64,000 nt of DNA from Nonlabens sp. Hel1_33_55 (GCF_900101765.1 NZ_LT627735.1:1590001-1654000), one strand, 5' to 3'; shown: positions 28,410 through 38,519, numbered from the stretch's first letter. The notes: generated by a model from the letters alone, not told the origin. Numbers and translations are program-made.

Positions 28410-29098
28410 TCTTCCCACATTTGGTTCATATCTACCTCATCTGCGAGGTAGTTTAATAATTCATCGTTATCTAAAGAGGTTTCAAAGTTGGTGGTGTCTA
28501 AAATATCGTTGTCTGAGTATAAAATATTGATCGCGTCATTATCATATATGAAATCAGTTTCCGCTAAGTAAAGCGCGATTTCTTCATTTTCTAAATCCTC
28601 AATAGTCATATTTTGAGTAGGCCAGAAACCATCAATGGCTAGTATGGCAACAAATATGGCTGCTATTGCAATCATTGGAATTACCCAAGATGGATAATCT
28701 CTTTCTAGCTTCACGACAGGTTTATCTACCGTTGCTTCTAACACTCGTTGCTCTAGGCTCTCAAAATAATGCTCTGGAGTCGTAAATGGGTTTTCCTTAT
28801 CAAGAGTAATCTGCTTACTTTGAGCAACAGTACTCATTACCCGATCTTCCAAACTCTCAAAATATCCTTGCGGTACTTCAAAAGGGTTTAAACTTGAAAC
28901 CAATTTATTTTGATCTGCGCTAACAGCATTCAAGATGCGGTCTTCTAAAGTTTCAAAGTAACCAGACGGTACAGAAAACGGTGATTCCTTGCTCTCTTGA
29001 TCAGGATTCACCTTATCGAACAAACGATCCATATTGGATTCAAAGTAGCCATCTGGCACTTTAAATCCTAAATCGTTATGTGTGTTCTTCTTCTTCAT
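28406..29098 (-). CDS. Membrane protein with four YFE repeats, likely anti-sigma factor
   Basis: 230 residues. Residues ~10-124 hold four copies of a ~30-residue repeat with core VPxGYFExLExRxL (first Phe of each unit at 12, 41, 73, 105; the fourth has TPEHYFE). One membrane segment lies at ~138-158, followed by a very acidic tail (EDLENEEIALYLAETDFIYDND). It sits directly between an ECF sigma gene and an exported LTxxQ-like gene, a position commonly held by anti-sigma factors. Unlike zinc anti-sigma factors it has no HxxxCxxC motif. Function is inferred from position only. Confidence 0.75.
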   Translation of the reverse strand: MKKKNTHNDLGFKVPDGYFESNMDRLFDKVNPDQESKESPFSVPSGYFETLEDRILNAVSADQNKLVSSLNPFEVPQGYFESLEDRVMSTVAQSKQITLDKENPFTTPEHYFESLEQRVLEATVDKPVVKLERDYPSWVIPMIAIAAIFVAILAIDGFWPTQNMTIEDLENEEIALYLAETDFIYDNDAINILYSDNDILDTTNFETSLDNDELLNYLADEVDMNQMWEE

Positions 29099-29128
29099 GT
29101 TTCTATGACACTAATTATGGCCGTTAGT

Positions 29129-29677
29129 TTAATCTTCTTTTAGGTAGGCCTCTATCTTTTTGGCTGCAATGTGATAGCTTGATTTTACTGCACCTTCACT
29201 CAATTCCAATATTTCTGCAATGTCCTTGAATTTGATCTCATCATAATATCTCATATTAAAAATCTCTCGTTGACGGTCAGGTAACCTTACTAGCGCTTTT
29301 TGCAGTTGTTTTTGAATCTCATCACCTGTAAAGTAGACATCTGCTTCCAACTGTTGTACCAGATAATCCTGCATCTCTGCGCTATTGATCTGAACAATTT
29401 TTGATTTACGCTTGAGAAATGTCATGCTTTCATTGTAGGCAATTCTAAACATCCAGGTACTCAATTTACTATCACCTTTGAACTTAGGCAAGCCTCTAAA
29501 TATTTTGATAAAGACATTCTGCAACACGTCATCAGTATCCTCATGATTGAGAAGAATCTTACGTATTTGCCAGTAAAGGTTTTGTTGATGTTCTTTCACC
29601 AATAAACGAAAACCCTTATCCAAAGATTTAGGGTTACTAACGAGATCCAGAATTTGTTGGTCGGTAGATTGGCTCAT
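29129..29677 (-). CDS. ECF RNA polymerase sigma factor
   Basis: 182 residues. Region 2 includes NHEDTDDVLQNVFIKIFRGLPKFKGDSKLSTWMFRIAYNES (~45-85). Region 4 has RLPDRQREIFNMRYYDEIKFKDIAEILELSEGAVKSSYHIAAKKI (~132-176), with its helix-turn-helix. It directs RNA polymerase to a regulon that probably includes itself. It heads an operon with the YFE-repeat membrane protein and the LTxxQ-like protein. Confidence 0.94.
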   Translation of the reverse strand: MSQSTDQQILDLVSNPKSLDKGFRLLVKEHQQNLYWQIRKILLNHEDTDDVLQNVFIKIFRGLPKFKGDSKLSTWMFRIAYNESMTFLKRKSKIVQINSAEMQDYLVQQLEADVYFTGDEIQKQLQKALVRLPDRQREIFNMRYYDEIKFKDIAEILELSEGAVKSSYHIAAKKIEAYLKED

Positions 29678-29809
29678 TCGCTGGTTATGACGCCTAAAAA
29701 TAACAAAGGTTTAATGATATGTTGGTCTAAAGCAAAATCATTGACGAAACAATTTCTTGATATTTTTAATCCCTCTAACTAACAGTGGATAATCCCTGAG
29801 AATTAATAA

Positions 29810-32800
29810 TTATTCATCTTCTTCATCTTCCGTAAACAATTTTCCTACCGTTTTCTCATGCAGATTTTGAAAAACTATGAATAGCATTGGGACAAAAATA
29901 ATCAGCAGAATGGTTCCAAAAAACAAACCTCCTGCAGCACCGGTTCCTATGGATCTGTTCCCTTTAGCACCTACACCAGATGCAATAATTAAAGGAACCA
30001 TACCAGCAATAAATGCGATGGAGGTCATTAAAACGGGTCTTAATCGTTCTCTTGCCGCTTGGATAGCAGCATCCTTGATGGACTCGCCATCTCTCCTTTT
30101 CTGCTGTCCAAACTCTACTATAAGAATGGCGTTTTTAGCTAGCAGACCGACCAGCATGATCAATGCAATCCTGAAATAAATATTATTTTCTAAACCGAAT
30201 AGGTACGTAAACAGATAAGAACCGAGTACACCTAGCGGCAGAGAAAGAATTACCGCAAATGGAATGATGTAGCTTTTGTATTGAACAGCGAGAAAAAAGT
30301 ACATGAATATCAAACTAAGAACAAGTATTACCTGTAACTGACCTTCCGCCTCTATTTCTTCTCTAGTCAAACCATTAAATCCTAAGCTATAGCCGCGTTT
30401 CAAATCTTGGGCTTCTTCCCTAATTATAGCAATAGCATCACCCGTACTATAACCTTCAGCAATGGACCCATTGACGCCTATAGCATTGAACAAATTAAAT
30501 CTATTGATAGATTGAGCTCCGTTTATTTCCTTTAACGTGAAGAATTCTGTAATGGGCGCCATTTCTCCCATATCATTGCGCACAAAGATCTTTTTAAAAT
30601 CTTCTTTTGTCCTGCGATACTCTGGAAGAGCTTGTACGTAAACTTTATACTGTCTACCGAATTTGCTAAAATTGGAAGCGTAAATCCCGCCTATATAACC
30701 TTGTAATGATTCCAATACTGTATTTGCATTAATTCCTGCTGCCTTAATCTTGGGTAAATCCAACTCTATCTGATATTGAGGGAACTGGTTGCTAAACGTT
30801 GCTCTAGCCATGGCAATCTCCTGTCGTTGGTTGAGACGAGCGGTAAGGTTTTTGGTTTCCTCGTTCAAATCATCTAGCGACGCACCGCTCTCACTCAGGA
30901 CATTAAATGAGAAACCACCAGAACCACTGTAACCCGGCACTTGCGCCGGTTGGAAAAAAGTCATTTGCGCATCAGGAAATGATTGAGCTATACCGTTAAG
31001 TTGTTTTATAATAGAATTGATAGACAAAGAATCAGTATCTCTTTTACTCCATTTCTGTAAAGGAAGGTACGCTAAGGCATAAGAGCCTCCAGTACCATTG
31101 AAAAAGTTAGAACCTGTTGAAAACGATATGGATTCAACTCCATCTATCTCTTTAGCTTGTTCACTAAAGTCTGCCATAATTTGATAAGTGCGATCCATGG
31201 AGGCACCATCAGGCAAGGTGACATTTGCAAAGACCACTCCTTTATCTTCGGTTGGTACGAATCCTTTAGGCAGTTTATTATTGATAAAAAATATAGCAAC
31301 TACAGCAACAGCAAGAACGGCACCCGTTATGATTAGCTTACTGCTCAGTTTTGTTAGAATGCTTTCATAGCGGTCTTTCAATTGGTCAAACTTCTGGTTG
31401 AATCCATGGAAGAAACGTCTTAAAAAGTTTTTGTCTTTGTCCTCATCATCCTTAGGCTTCAAAATTAAAGCGCTTAGTGCAGGACTCAACGTAAGTGCAT
31501 TAATGGATGAAATTAGTATTGAAATAATCAACGTTACTCCAAATTGCTCAAAGAATATTCCGGTAGGTCCCGTTAAAAAAGTTACCGGAATAAATACGGC
31601 AGCCATCACGAGCGTTGTAGCTACAATAGCTCCCGATATTTCTTTCATCGCATCTATACTAGCCTTTCTTGCGCTTTTTTCACCTTTTTCCATTTTTGAT
31701 TTAACGGCTTCTGTAACTACAATAGCATCGTCAACAACAATACCTATGGCTAGAATTAAGGCAAATAATGTGAGAAGATTTAAGGAGTAACCCAACAAGT
31801 TTAAAAAGAAAAATGTTCCCACTACAGATACTGGAACTGCTATGGCTGGGATAATTGTCGTACGTATATCTTGAAGAAAGATAAAAACCACCACAAAAAC
31901 TAATGCAAAAGCAAGCAGAAAAGTATTTATCAGATTGCTGATCGATGCTTCTAGGAAATCATTGATATTATAGTCAATGATATAATCCATCCCTTTGGGG
32001 AAATCTGCTGCAAGCCTATCGAGTTCTGCTTCGAGATCTTTAATAACTTTTTGGGCATTAGAACCTGGGGACTGAAATATTCCTAGACCTATAGACCGCT
32101 CTCCATTGGTTTCTGAGATAGAGGTATAACTAAATGCATCCAGCTCAATGTCTGCAACCTGTTTGAGTGTCAAATACTGGTTATCATCTAGGGTTTTAAG
32201 CACGATATCCTGGTATTCTTCAATTGAACTGAAACGTCCCTGATACTGTAGAGCATATTCAAAGGAAGAACCTGAATTTTGCCCCAACGTACCTGGAGCC
32301 GCCTCTATGCTCTGCTCATTCAAGGCAGTTAAAACATCTGATGGTTGTAAGTCATATGCAGCAAGTTTATCAGGCTTTATCCAGATGCGCATGGTATAGG
32401 ATTTTCCACTACTGGATGAAATTTGAGCTACGCCTTCAATTCTTTGAAGAACTGGAACTACCTTGATATCAACATAATTCTGAACAAAAACCTCATCAAA
32501 ATCATCAGTTGTAGTTCTAAAGGATAGATACATCAACGAACTGTTCTGCTTTTTTTGAGTAACGATACCACTATTAATAACCTCTGCAGGAAGTAGAGGG
32601 TTAGCTCTTGCTACACGGTTTTGAACATTAACAGCTGCAATATCCGGATCGGTTCCTTGCTTGAAGAAAATGGTAATAGTTGCATTACCGCTATTACTTG
32701 CAGTAGAGGTTATGTAGTCAATACCTTGCACCCCATTAATTTCTTGTTCAAGTGGTACCACAACACTCTCCAGGATGGTCTGCGCACCTGCACCTGGGAA

Positions 32801-32953
32801 GGTCGCTGTCACCTCAACGGTTGGCGGTGCAATTTGAGGGTACTGAGTAACCGGCAAGTTATTGAAACCCAATATTCCCAGAATTACAACCACAATTGAA
32901 ATCACGGTTGATAAAACTGGATTATCAATAAATGTTTTGAGGAACTTATTCAT
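29810..32953 (-). CDS. RND multidrug efflux pump, AcrB/MexB type
   Basis: 1,047 residues, full length for HAE1-family RND. The N-terminal FIDNPVLSTVISIVVVILG is the first membrane helix. Proton-relay acids lie in ILAIGIVVDDAIVVTEAV (TM4, ~400). The porter domain is followed by a second set of helices with LVGLLAKNAILIVEF (~940) and GGLFFGTILLIIFVPMLF near the end. It is the inner-membrane, proton-driven part of the tripartite pump encoded with the adapter (8-base overlap) and the TolC-like channel upstream. Probable substrates are drugs, dyes or detergents. Confidence 0.95.
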   Translation of the reverse strand: MNKFLKTFIDNPVLSTVISIVVVILGILGFNNLPVTQYPQIAPPTVEVTATFPGAGAQTILESVVVPLEQEINGVQGIDYITSTASNSGNATITIFFKQGTDPDIAAVNVQNRVARANPLLPAEVINSGIVTQKKQNSSLMYLSFRTTTDDFDEVFVQNYVDIKVVPVLQRIEGVAQISSSSGKSYTMRIWIKPDKLAAYDLQPSDVLTALNEQSIEAAPGTLGQNSGSSFEYALQYQGRFSSIEEYQDIVLKTLDDNQYLTLKQVADIELDAFSYTSISETNGERSIGLGIFQSPGSNAQKVIKDLEAELDRLAADFPKGMDYIIDYNINDFLEASISNLINTFLLAFALVFVVVFIFLQDIRTTIIPAIAVPVSVVGTFFFLNLLGYSLNLLTLFALILAIGIVVDDAIVVTEAVKSKMEKGEKSARKASIDAMKEISGAIVATTLVMAAVFIPVTFLTGPTGIFFEQFGVTLIISILISSINALTLSPALSALILKPKDDEDKDKNFLRRFFHGFNQKFDQLKDRYESILTKLSSKLIITGAVLAVAVVAIFFINNKLPKGFVPTEDKGVVFANVTLPDGASMDRTYQIMADFSEQAKEIDGVESISFSTGSNFFNGTGGSYALAYLPLQKWSKRDTDSLSINSIIKQLNGIAQSFPDAQMTFFQPAQVPGYSGSGGFSFNVLSESGASLDDLNEETKNLTARLNQRQEIAMARATFSNQFPQYQIELDLPKIKAAGINANTVLESLQGYIGGIYASNFSKFGRQYKVYVQALPEYRRTKEDFKKIFVRNDMGEMAPITEFFTLKEINGAQSINRFNLFNAIGVNGSIAEGYSTGDAIAIIREEAQDLKRGYSLGFNGLTREEIEAEGQLQVILVLSLIFMYFFLAVQYKSYIIPFAVILSLPLGVLGSYLFTYLFGLENNIYFRIALIMLVGLLAKNAILIVEFGQQKRRDGESIKDAAIQAARERLRPVLMTSIAFIAGMVPLIIASGVGAKGNRSIGTGAAGGLFFGTILLIIFVPMLFIVFQNLHEKTVGKLFTEDEEDE

Positions 32954-34106
32954 TCCTAAAAGCTTTTTTTACATTCCCTAACACACTATCCAATGCGATA
33001 AGTTTTGGTTTTATCTTGGCACTATCCTGCACTTTACCTAGTCCCTTGGCGAGAATTGTATCACCTACCTTAATCCCAGAATTCACGATAATCACATTTC
33101 CAACCCGTTTTTCTATATTGACCAGCGTATTGTAAATCGTATCCTGATTAGCGACCCTAAAGAGATAGGTAAGCGTTTGTTCTTTATAAGTAGATTCTGC
33201 AGGCACTACAACAACGTCACTGTATTTAATAGGTATTTTTAAAAGACCACTATAACCATCTGTAAGCTTACCATCGGGATTTGGGAAAATAGCTCTAAAG
33301 GTGATGCTTCCCGTAGAACTATTAATGGTTCCAGTTGTTGTCTGAATCCTTCCTTTTTGCTTGTAGTTATTGCCGTTAGACAATTCAAAAACTACCTCTG
33401 GAAAATTTGCGATCTTTTCTTGTAGAGAAGTTCCTCTAGTCTCATCAAGAAAAGCAACATAATCTTTTTCATCCATAGAAAAATACACAAAAACGCTATC
33501 GTTCTGGCTTACCGTAGTCAACGGAAGGTTATTGGTAGGCCCCACAAGTGATCCTAATCGATAGGGCAATGAATTTATACGACCCGTTACAGGGCTCTTG
33601 ATCGATTTGTAGTCTGACGTGCGCTGTGCGCTGCGATAGACATTTTCGCTTTCTTTCAATCTAGAGTTTGCCTGAGCAAGGCCGGCTTGAGCTTTCTTAA
33701 GTTCTACCTCGCTAATGATACCTTCTTCAACAAGTGGTACCAATTTATCAACGTCCACCTGTGCATCATAACGGTCTGCACGGGCAATACCTATAGCATC
33801 TCGTGCTGCTTGTGCGTCTGCCTGCAAAGGTTCAGCTTCCAGTTCAAACAGCAAGTCACCTTTTTGAACATAAGCGCCTTCATCCACATAAATTCTTTCT
33901 ATGAATCCTTCAATTTTAGGCCTGATTTCTATGTTTTTAACACCTTCAACATTAGCAGGAAAGATGGTAGTATCGTTGACGGTTCTCTTTTCAACTTTAA
34001 GAACGGGTAATTGAGGTATTCGCTGCTCTTTTTTCTCGTCAGAACAAGAAAAGAATAGCGCAAACACCGTCAGGCAGGAAAAAGCAAAACTGTAATTAAT
34101 CTTCAT
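32946..34106 (-). CDS. RND efflux membrane fusion protein (AcrA type)
   Basis: 386 residues with a lipobox ending in Cys21 (LFFSC). Next come the lipoyl halves (IEGFIERIYVDEGAYVQKGDLLFELE ~63-88, and IKSPVTGRINSLPYRLGSLVG), a helical hairpin between them (~95-165), a beta-barrel domain and a membrane-proximal domain. It bridges the RND pump and the outer-membrane channel. It lies between their genes, 169 bases after the channel gene and overlapping the pump gene by 8. Confidence 0.94.
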   Translation of the reverse strand: MKINYSFAFSCLTVFALFFSCSDEKKEQRIPQLPVLKVEKRTVNDTTIFPANVEGVKNIEIRPKIEGFIERIYVDEGAYVQKGDLLFELEAEPLQADAQAARDAIGIARADRYDAQVDVDKLVPLVEEGIISEVELKKAQAGLAQANSRLKESENVYRSAQRTSDYKSIKSPVTGRINSLPYRLGSLVGPTNNLPLTTVSQNDSVFVYFSMDEKDYVAFLDETRGTSLQEKIANFPEVVFELSNGNNYKQKGRIQTTTGTINSSTGSITFRAIFPNPDGKLTDGYSGLLKIPIKYSDVVVVPAESTYKEQTLTYLFRVANQDTIYNTLVNIEKRVGNVIIVNSGIKVGDTILAKGLGKVQDSAKIKPKLIALDSVLGNVKKAFRNE

Positions 34107-34254
34107 AGTTTATAGCTCCCAGAACTTCACTGGGTTTTTAAGTCGTTTTGGCAATAATTCTTTCTCATAAAATGGTCAGAAATCATCACCAACTTGTTTC
34201 AATTTTTAAATCAATCATGCCCTTTGATTCAAGTTATAAGGTTTGTTTGAAATT

Positions 34255-34270
34255 CGCTTTCGCGAAAGCG
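34255..34270. repeat. Iterated palindrome copy, downstream of TolC-like gene
   Basis: Exact CGCTTTCGCGAAAGCG, 5 bases past the stop codon of the outer-membrane channel gene, in the gap before the adapter gene of the same operon. Confidence 0.95.
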
Positions 34271-34275
34271 TAACT

Positions 34276-35751
34276 TCATTCATCCTTTTCCTTTTCATTA
34301 GACAACATGGTATCTACAGGAACGATCACTTTATTCCAGCCACCGCCCAAAGCACGGTACAACTCTACCGTAGCATTGAGCTGATCCAGTTTAAGGTTTA
34401 TCAATTCTATCTGAGCATTGAGTCGGTTGGAGTCTGCTATGAGCACCTCGAGATAACTGGAAAGTCCGCTTTGATATAGGCGGAACGAATAGTCTGTGGC
34501 GTTATCAAGAAATAGCACCTGTTCCTGAAGTATTTTGTATTGTTCTTCTAGAGAATTTTGAGTGAACCACGCATCGTTTACTTCCTGATATGCATTGAGC
34601 AAGGTTTGTTTGAAGTCGAGAGATGCGGTTTTCTTATTGATCTGAGCTACCTCATAATTTGTTCTTATCCTTCTATTATTCAAAATGGGCTGTGCCAGAC
34701 CTGCTACCAGCGAGTTAAACAACGAGGCACTGCTTATCCAGTTACTGGCATTCACACTTCTAAAACCCGCTGAAGCCCCAAGATTTAACTGCGGATAAAA
34801 ATCTGCCCGAGCTACGTTTTCCAATTCAAAAGCGTTGATCAGGTTAAATTCTGCCTGTATCACGTCAGGTCTGTTTCTCAATAACTGCGATGGCAATCCC
34901 ATGTTTATTTCTCTGTCCATGAACACATCAACCAACTCACTGCGGGAAATCTGTTGAGGGTTTTTTCCCAACAGCACGCTGAAGGCATTTTCTGCAACCT
35001 TGATTTGTAACTCGAGATCCAGTGCCAATAATTCCGCAATTTTTAGTTGAGAACCGGATTGCTGCACCACAACCTCACGTTCTAAACCTGCTTTTTTTAG
35101 CTTCTGTGTGATTTCATAGCTTCTTTGTCTTGCATCCACTGCCTTAAGAGCTGTTTCCAGTTGTTCATCAAGAGCCATAAGCAGATAATATTGCGAGGCA
35201 ACATTTGAAATTATGGAGGTTTTAACCAGTCGTTGTCCAGCCTCGCTCTGTAAATAAGCGGCTGCCGTTGCTCTTTTATTGCTGGTGATACCGCCCCAAA
35301 GATCAACTTCCCAATCCAGTGTTCCCGTTAAGTCATATTGTTCAATGCGGGATGGAATATTACCATTACTGGATTGGTTTCCTTGACGGGCCTGTTGTCC
35401 CTGAAAACTATTATCGCTAAAGTCTGATGAAGTCACTGTAGCATCTACATTCAAGGTAGGCAAATATCCTGCTCGTCCCTGTTGATAAAGTGCCTGTGAT
35501 CTATAAACATTTTGAAGCGACAATCTCAAGTCGTAATTATTTATGAGCGCTTCATCGATGTAGCCCAACAACAAAATATCCTTGAAGAACAATTCATAAG
35601 GAACCGAAGCCATAGATGTAGAATCTACTTCTTTGAAGTCTCTATAAACCACAGGGACATCAAGCTCTGGCTTTTGATAATTTTTAGTTATCAAACACGA
35701 GTGAGTCACAAAGGATAGAAGTAGTAGTAGGAAAATGTTTTTCAAAAGCAA
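34276..35751 (-). CDS. TolC-family outer-membrane efflux lipoprotein (OprM/NodT type)
   Basis: 491 residues with a lipobox at FVTHSC (Cys19), so a lipid-anchored channel like OprM. Two repeated OEP halves carry helical DLRLSLQNVYRSQALYQQGRAGYLPTLNV (~80-110) and the later LLRNRPDVIQAEFNLINAFELENVARADFYPQLNLGAS (~295-335). It forms the outer-membrane exit duct of the pump encoded downstream. First gene of the three-gene pump operon. A 444-base gene-free region lies upstream. Confidence 0.94.
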   Translation of the reverse strand: MLLKNIFLLLLLSFVTHSCLITKNYQKPELDVPVVYRDFKEVDSTSMASVPYELFFKDILLLGYIDEALINNYDLRLSLQNVYRSQALYQQGRAGYLPTLNVDATVTSSDFSDNSFQGQQARQGNQSSNGNIPSRIEQYDLTGTLDWEVDLWGGITSNKRATAAAYLQSEAGQRLVKTSIISNVASQYYLLMALDEQLETALKAVDARQRSYEITQKLKKAGLEREVVVQQSGSQLKIAELLALDLELQIKVAENAFSVLLGKNPQQISRSELVDVFMDREINMGLPSQLLRNRPDVIQAEFNLINAFELENVARADFYPQLNLGASAGFRSVNASNWISSASLFNSLVAGLAQPILNNRRIRTNYEVAQINKKTASLDFKQTLLNAYQEVNDAWFTQNSLEEQYKILQEQVLFLDNATDYSFRLYQSGLSSYLEVLIADSNRLNAQIELINLKLDQLNATVELYRALGGGWNKVIVPVDTMLSNEKEKDE

Positions 35752-36195
35752 TCTTCAAATAAAAATGAAAATGTAGTCGCAGTTATTTATACTAAACAAC
35801 TGGAAAATTGAAAATTAAGGAAGCACGCAGCAATAAATGATAGGGAAATGTGAAAGTTGCACCTGATCAGTCGTATTCTAATTGGAAAACAGCTTCTTTT
35901 AAACAAACCACCTACGTTCATCTTTCTTAAGATGTTATTGTTTTTATCATACACTTGAAAACTAAATTGTTGTCATCTGAAAATCGGTACTATTATTGTC
36001 AGATAAAACTTAAAGTTGGAAATGAAAACAATTTTATAAAATTATACTTGAGAGAAAGTGGATTACTCATAGTATCACGCTTTTATTACAGCTACGAATT
36101 AATTAAATATCTTTGATTCAGCAATAGCTCAAATCTGATGTGATTCAGACAAGGATTTTCTCCGAGAGCTTATAAACACAACAAAAATTAAAGAA
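35752..36195. other. Gene-free stretch between divergent efflux and BI-1 genes
   Basis: 444 AT-rich bases with no credible reading frame. It should hold the divergent promoters. On the plus strand TATCTTTG at 36108-36115 matches the -7 box and may serve the BI-1 gene, with a leader of about 75 bases. No operator-like inverted repeat was recognised on the efflux side. Confidence 0.55.
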
Positions 36196-36915
36196 ATGGA
36201 AACCACAGAATATAGAAATCCTAGTACCTACCAACCGCTTATAGAAGTAAGTGATGATACCAGAGCAGCTTTTTACCGCAAGACTTACGGTCATGTTGCG
36301 CTAGCCACTTTACTATTTATCATTATTGAAACTGTTTTGTTGCGTATCGATCCATTGGTAGAACTGATGTTATCATTGACTCAAGGCTGGAAATGGCTGC
36401 TTGTTCTAGGTGCTTTCATGTTTGCGACCAACTATGCAGAAAAGCTAGCACACACTACACATGATAAAACGAAACAATATCTAGCGCTATTCCTCTTTGT
36501 ACTGGCTGAAGCTATCATTTTTGTGCCACTTCTCTATATCGCTATTTTCTATATGGAAGGTGATTATTTCTCTGTTATCAATCAAGCCGCCATCATGACG
36601 CTTGCCCTATTTACGGGATTGAGCGCTGTGGTGCTTATCACTAAAAAGGACTTTTCATTTTTGCGCAGCTTCTTGATGATAGGTTTTGTCATCGCCGTTG
36701 GAGCAATCATTGCCGGGATGATTTTTGGATTCAATCTTGGATTGGTTTTTAGTGTAGGTATGATCGTTTTGGCTTCAGGAACAATTTTATATCAGACTTC
36801 GCAGTTGGTTCACAAATATTCTACAGATCAATATGTGGGCGCATCCTTGGGATTGTTTGCCTCACTGATGTTGTTATTCTGGTACATCATGAGCATTTTT
36901 ATGTCAAACGACTAA
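36196..36915 (+). CDS. Bax inhibitor-1 / YccA family membrane protein
   Basis: 239 residues with seven hydrophobic segments, opening with FYRKTYGHVALATLLFIIIE and including the VSVGMIVLASGTILYQTSQLVHKY block, the BI-1 UPF0005 signature near the sixth helix. Bacterial members are pH-sensitive Ca2+-leak or FtsH-modulating inner-membrane proteins. It is directly followed, with no gap, by the MtfA-like peptidase gene. Confidence 0.9.
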   Translation: METTEYRNPSTYQPLIEVSDDTRAAFYRKTYGHVALATLLFIIIETVLLRIDPLVELMLSLTQGWKWLLVLGAFMFATNYAEKLAHTTHDKTKQYLALFLFVLAEAIIFVPLLYIAIFYMEGDYFSVINQAAIMTLALFTGLSAVVLITKKDFSFLRSFLMIGFVIAVGAIIAGMIFGFNLGLVFSVGMIVLASGTILYQTSQLVHKYSTDQYVGASLGLFASLMLLFWYIMSIFMSND

Positions 36916-37761
36916 GTGCCGTTTTTACTCATTCCAGGTGATACTAAACAATGGCTGGCTCCATATGGCTATGCTTTTGTAGGTCTCATTTTATTAGCCG
37001 CCATAGCGCATCTGGTTTTGAGGTATCTACAAAACAGGAGTGATTTTCTCTGGTACAGGCAGTTGATTAGCTGGAGAAAGTTATCGCTTTCGCGAAATCG
37101 TATTCTTCAATCCTTCCCTTTCTACAAGAATCTGTCATCGAGTTATCAAAAACAGTTTGAACATCGTGTCTCTTGTTTTATAGCAGACAAATCCTTTAGA
37201 CACCGACACGGTAAGCAAGTTACCGAGGAGCAGATTGTTACCATTTCTAGTATTGCAGTTATGCTAACCTTTGGGCGGCGCAATTATATCATGGATCATT
37301 TAGATACGATTCTATTATTTGATGCAGAATTTGAGAGCGCAGCAAATGGTGTGAAACATAAAGGTGAATACAACCCTAGAGCCAAAGTGCTAGCTTTATC
37401 ATGGCCTGATGTCGTTACTGGATTGAAAGTTACTGATGACAATTTCCATCTCGCACTACACGAATTTACTCATGTAATTCATTTGGAAAGTGAGCGATCA
37501 CAGCATATTGATGCATTGCGCTATCATAAATATCACCAAAAGTTATTGCTGGCTTTAACGGATAAAGACCTTCGAGTTAAATTGGAGCAATCGGCATATT
37601 TTAGGGAATACGCATTTACCAATCAATACGAATTCATGTCTGTATTGACGGAATATTTCTTTGAATCTCCAAGGGTGTTTAAAGAGGAGTTTCCGCTATT
37701 ATTTAGTCACCTTCAAACGGCGCTTTTATACAAAACGGATTGGCTTTCTGGAATAGATTGA
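36916..37761 (+). CDS. MtfA/M90-like zinc-dependent peptidase
   Basis: 281 residues from a GTG that directly abuts the TAA of the BI-1 gene; no ATG occurs early in the frame. One N-terminal membrane segment (~16-36) precedes a domain with the zinc motif HEFTHVIHLE (~184-193) and conserved YREYAFTNQYEFMSVLTEYFFE (~229-250), where a Glu acts as third ligand in MtfA. MtfA in enterics binds the Mlc repressor and controls glucose uptake; that link need not hold here. A degenerate palindrome at 37085 is read as LSRNR. The 3' end overlaps the convergent next gene by 49 bases. Confidence 0.86.
   Translation: MPFLLIPGDTKQWLAPYGYAFVGLILLAAIAHLVLRYLQNRSDFLWYRQLISWRKLSLSRNRILQSFPFYKNLSSSYQKQFEHRVSCFIADKSFRHRHGKQVTEEQIVTISSIAVMLTFGRRNYIMDHLDTILLFDAEFESAANGVKHKGEYNPRAKVLALSWPDVVTGLKVTDDNFHLALHEFTHVIHLESERSQHIDALRYHKYHQKLLLALTDKDLRVKLEQSAYFREYAFTNQYEFMSVLTEYFFESPRVFKEEFPLLFSHLQTALLYKTDWLSGID
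37085..37100. repeat. Iterated palindrome copy, one mismatch, inside MtfA-like gene
   Basis: CGCTTTCGCGAAATCG, read as LSRNR in the third frame. The single change (G to T in the right arm) turns the usual LSRKR into LSRNR. Confidence 0.85.
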
Positions 37762-38324
37762 TTGGAGTTTGACTTTTGCAATTCCTGTGAATGCAGGGTC
37801 AAACAGTCGAGTGCCGCTAGAATTGATTTTACCTCGATGAAATCTTTAGCCTCCAAATTTAGACTGCGTTCGCTGTTATGAACAGCTGCCAAATATTGTA
37901 AACTAATAATACGATCACTAAAAGATGAACCTGGTTCACCTAAATAATTAATAACTTTATTATTGATTTCATCCAGTAATTCAGAAAGTGTCGATGCGAC
38001 GCTATCATCTGTTACCGAAACATGAAACCTCAAACACTGATCAATTTCTGTGAATATTTTAACGGTATTAGAAGAGATAAGTTCGCCTCTTAAAAGCTTG
38101 ATGAAATTATTGATTGAGATGGACAGTTCGCTCATCATAACGGCATTGGAACGGTCTGGAAATTGTTTATGAAATTTATCTCCAAAAACAACAGAAGAAT
38201 AACGACATTCTGCCTTGTACTTGATGTAGTTTAAATAAGAAATGACTCCAAGTCCTTGCGCATCTTCATTGCTAATTAGGCCTTGTGCCATTTGTATTCC
38301 AAGGGATTGTAATTTTCTTTTCAT
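37713..38324 (-). CDS. Hypothetical helical protein
   Basis: 203 residues, predicted mostly alpha-helical, with no signal peptide or membrane segment. The N-terminal 110 residues (KRKLQSLGIQMAQGLISNEDAQGLGVISYLNYIKYKAECRYSSVVF) look like a compact helical domain; the C-terminal ~25 residues are Ser/Gln-rich and fall in the 49-base overlap with the convergent peptidase gene. No family recognised. Composition looks like real coding sequence, but the overlap weakens certainty about the C-terminus. Confidence 0.6.
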   Translation of the reverse strand: MKRKLQSLGIQMAQGLISNEDAQGLGVISYLNYIKYKAECRYSSVVFGDKFHKQFPDRSNAVMMSELSISINNFIKLLRGELISSNTVKIFTEIDQCLRFHVSVTDDSVASTLSELLDEINNKVINYLGEPGSSFSDRIISLQYLAAVHNSERSLNLEAKDFIEVKSILAALDCLTLHSQELQKSNSNQSIPESQSVLYKSAV

Positions 38325-38479
38325 CGAGCATGTTTTAAAAAGTTGAAATTAACCCTTCAAAATCGATGGAAAAATACCATTTGTAGGGTATTTCTGCCGC
38401 CTTATTCAAGTTAAAAGAATCTATTCAAACTGTTAATTAAATTTCTCAGTTAACACGACAATCAACGTTTAAAATGAAA

Positions 38480-38519
38480 AAATCCCGATTAGAGAATCTA
38501 TTTCTCAAAATCGGGATTT
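38480..38519 (-). terminator. Terminator of ettA
   Basis: AAATCCCGATT (38480-38490) pairs with AATCGGGATTT (38509-38519), with an inner GAGAA/TTCTC stem. It lies 23 bases past the ettA stop, with an A-rich left flank giving U on the minus-strand RNA. Confidence 0.8.
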
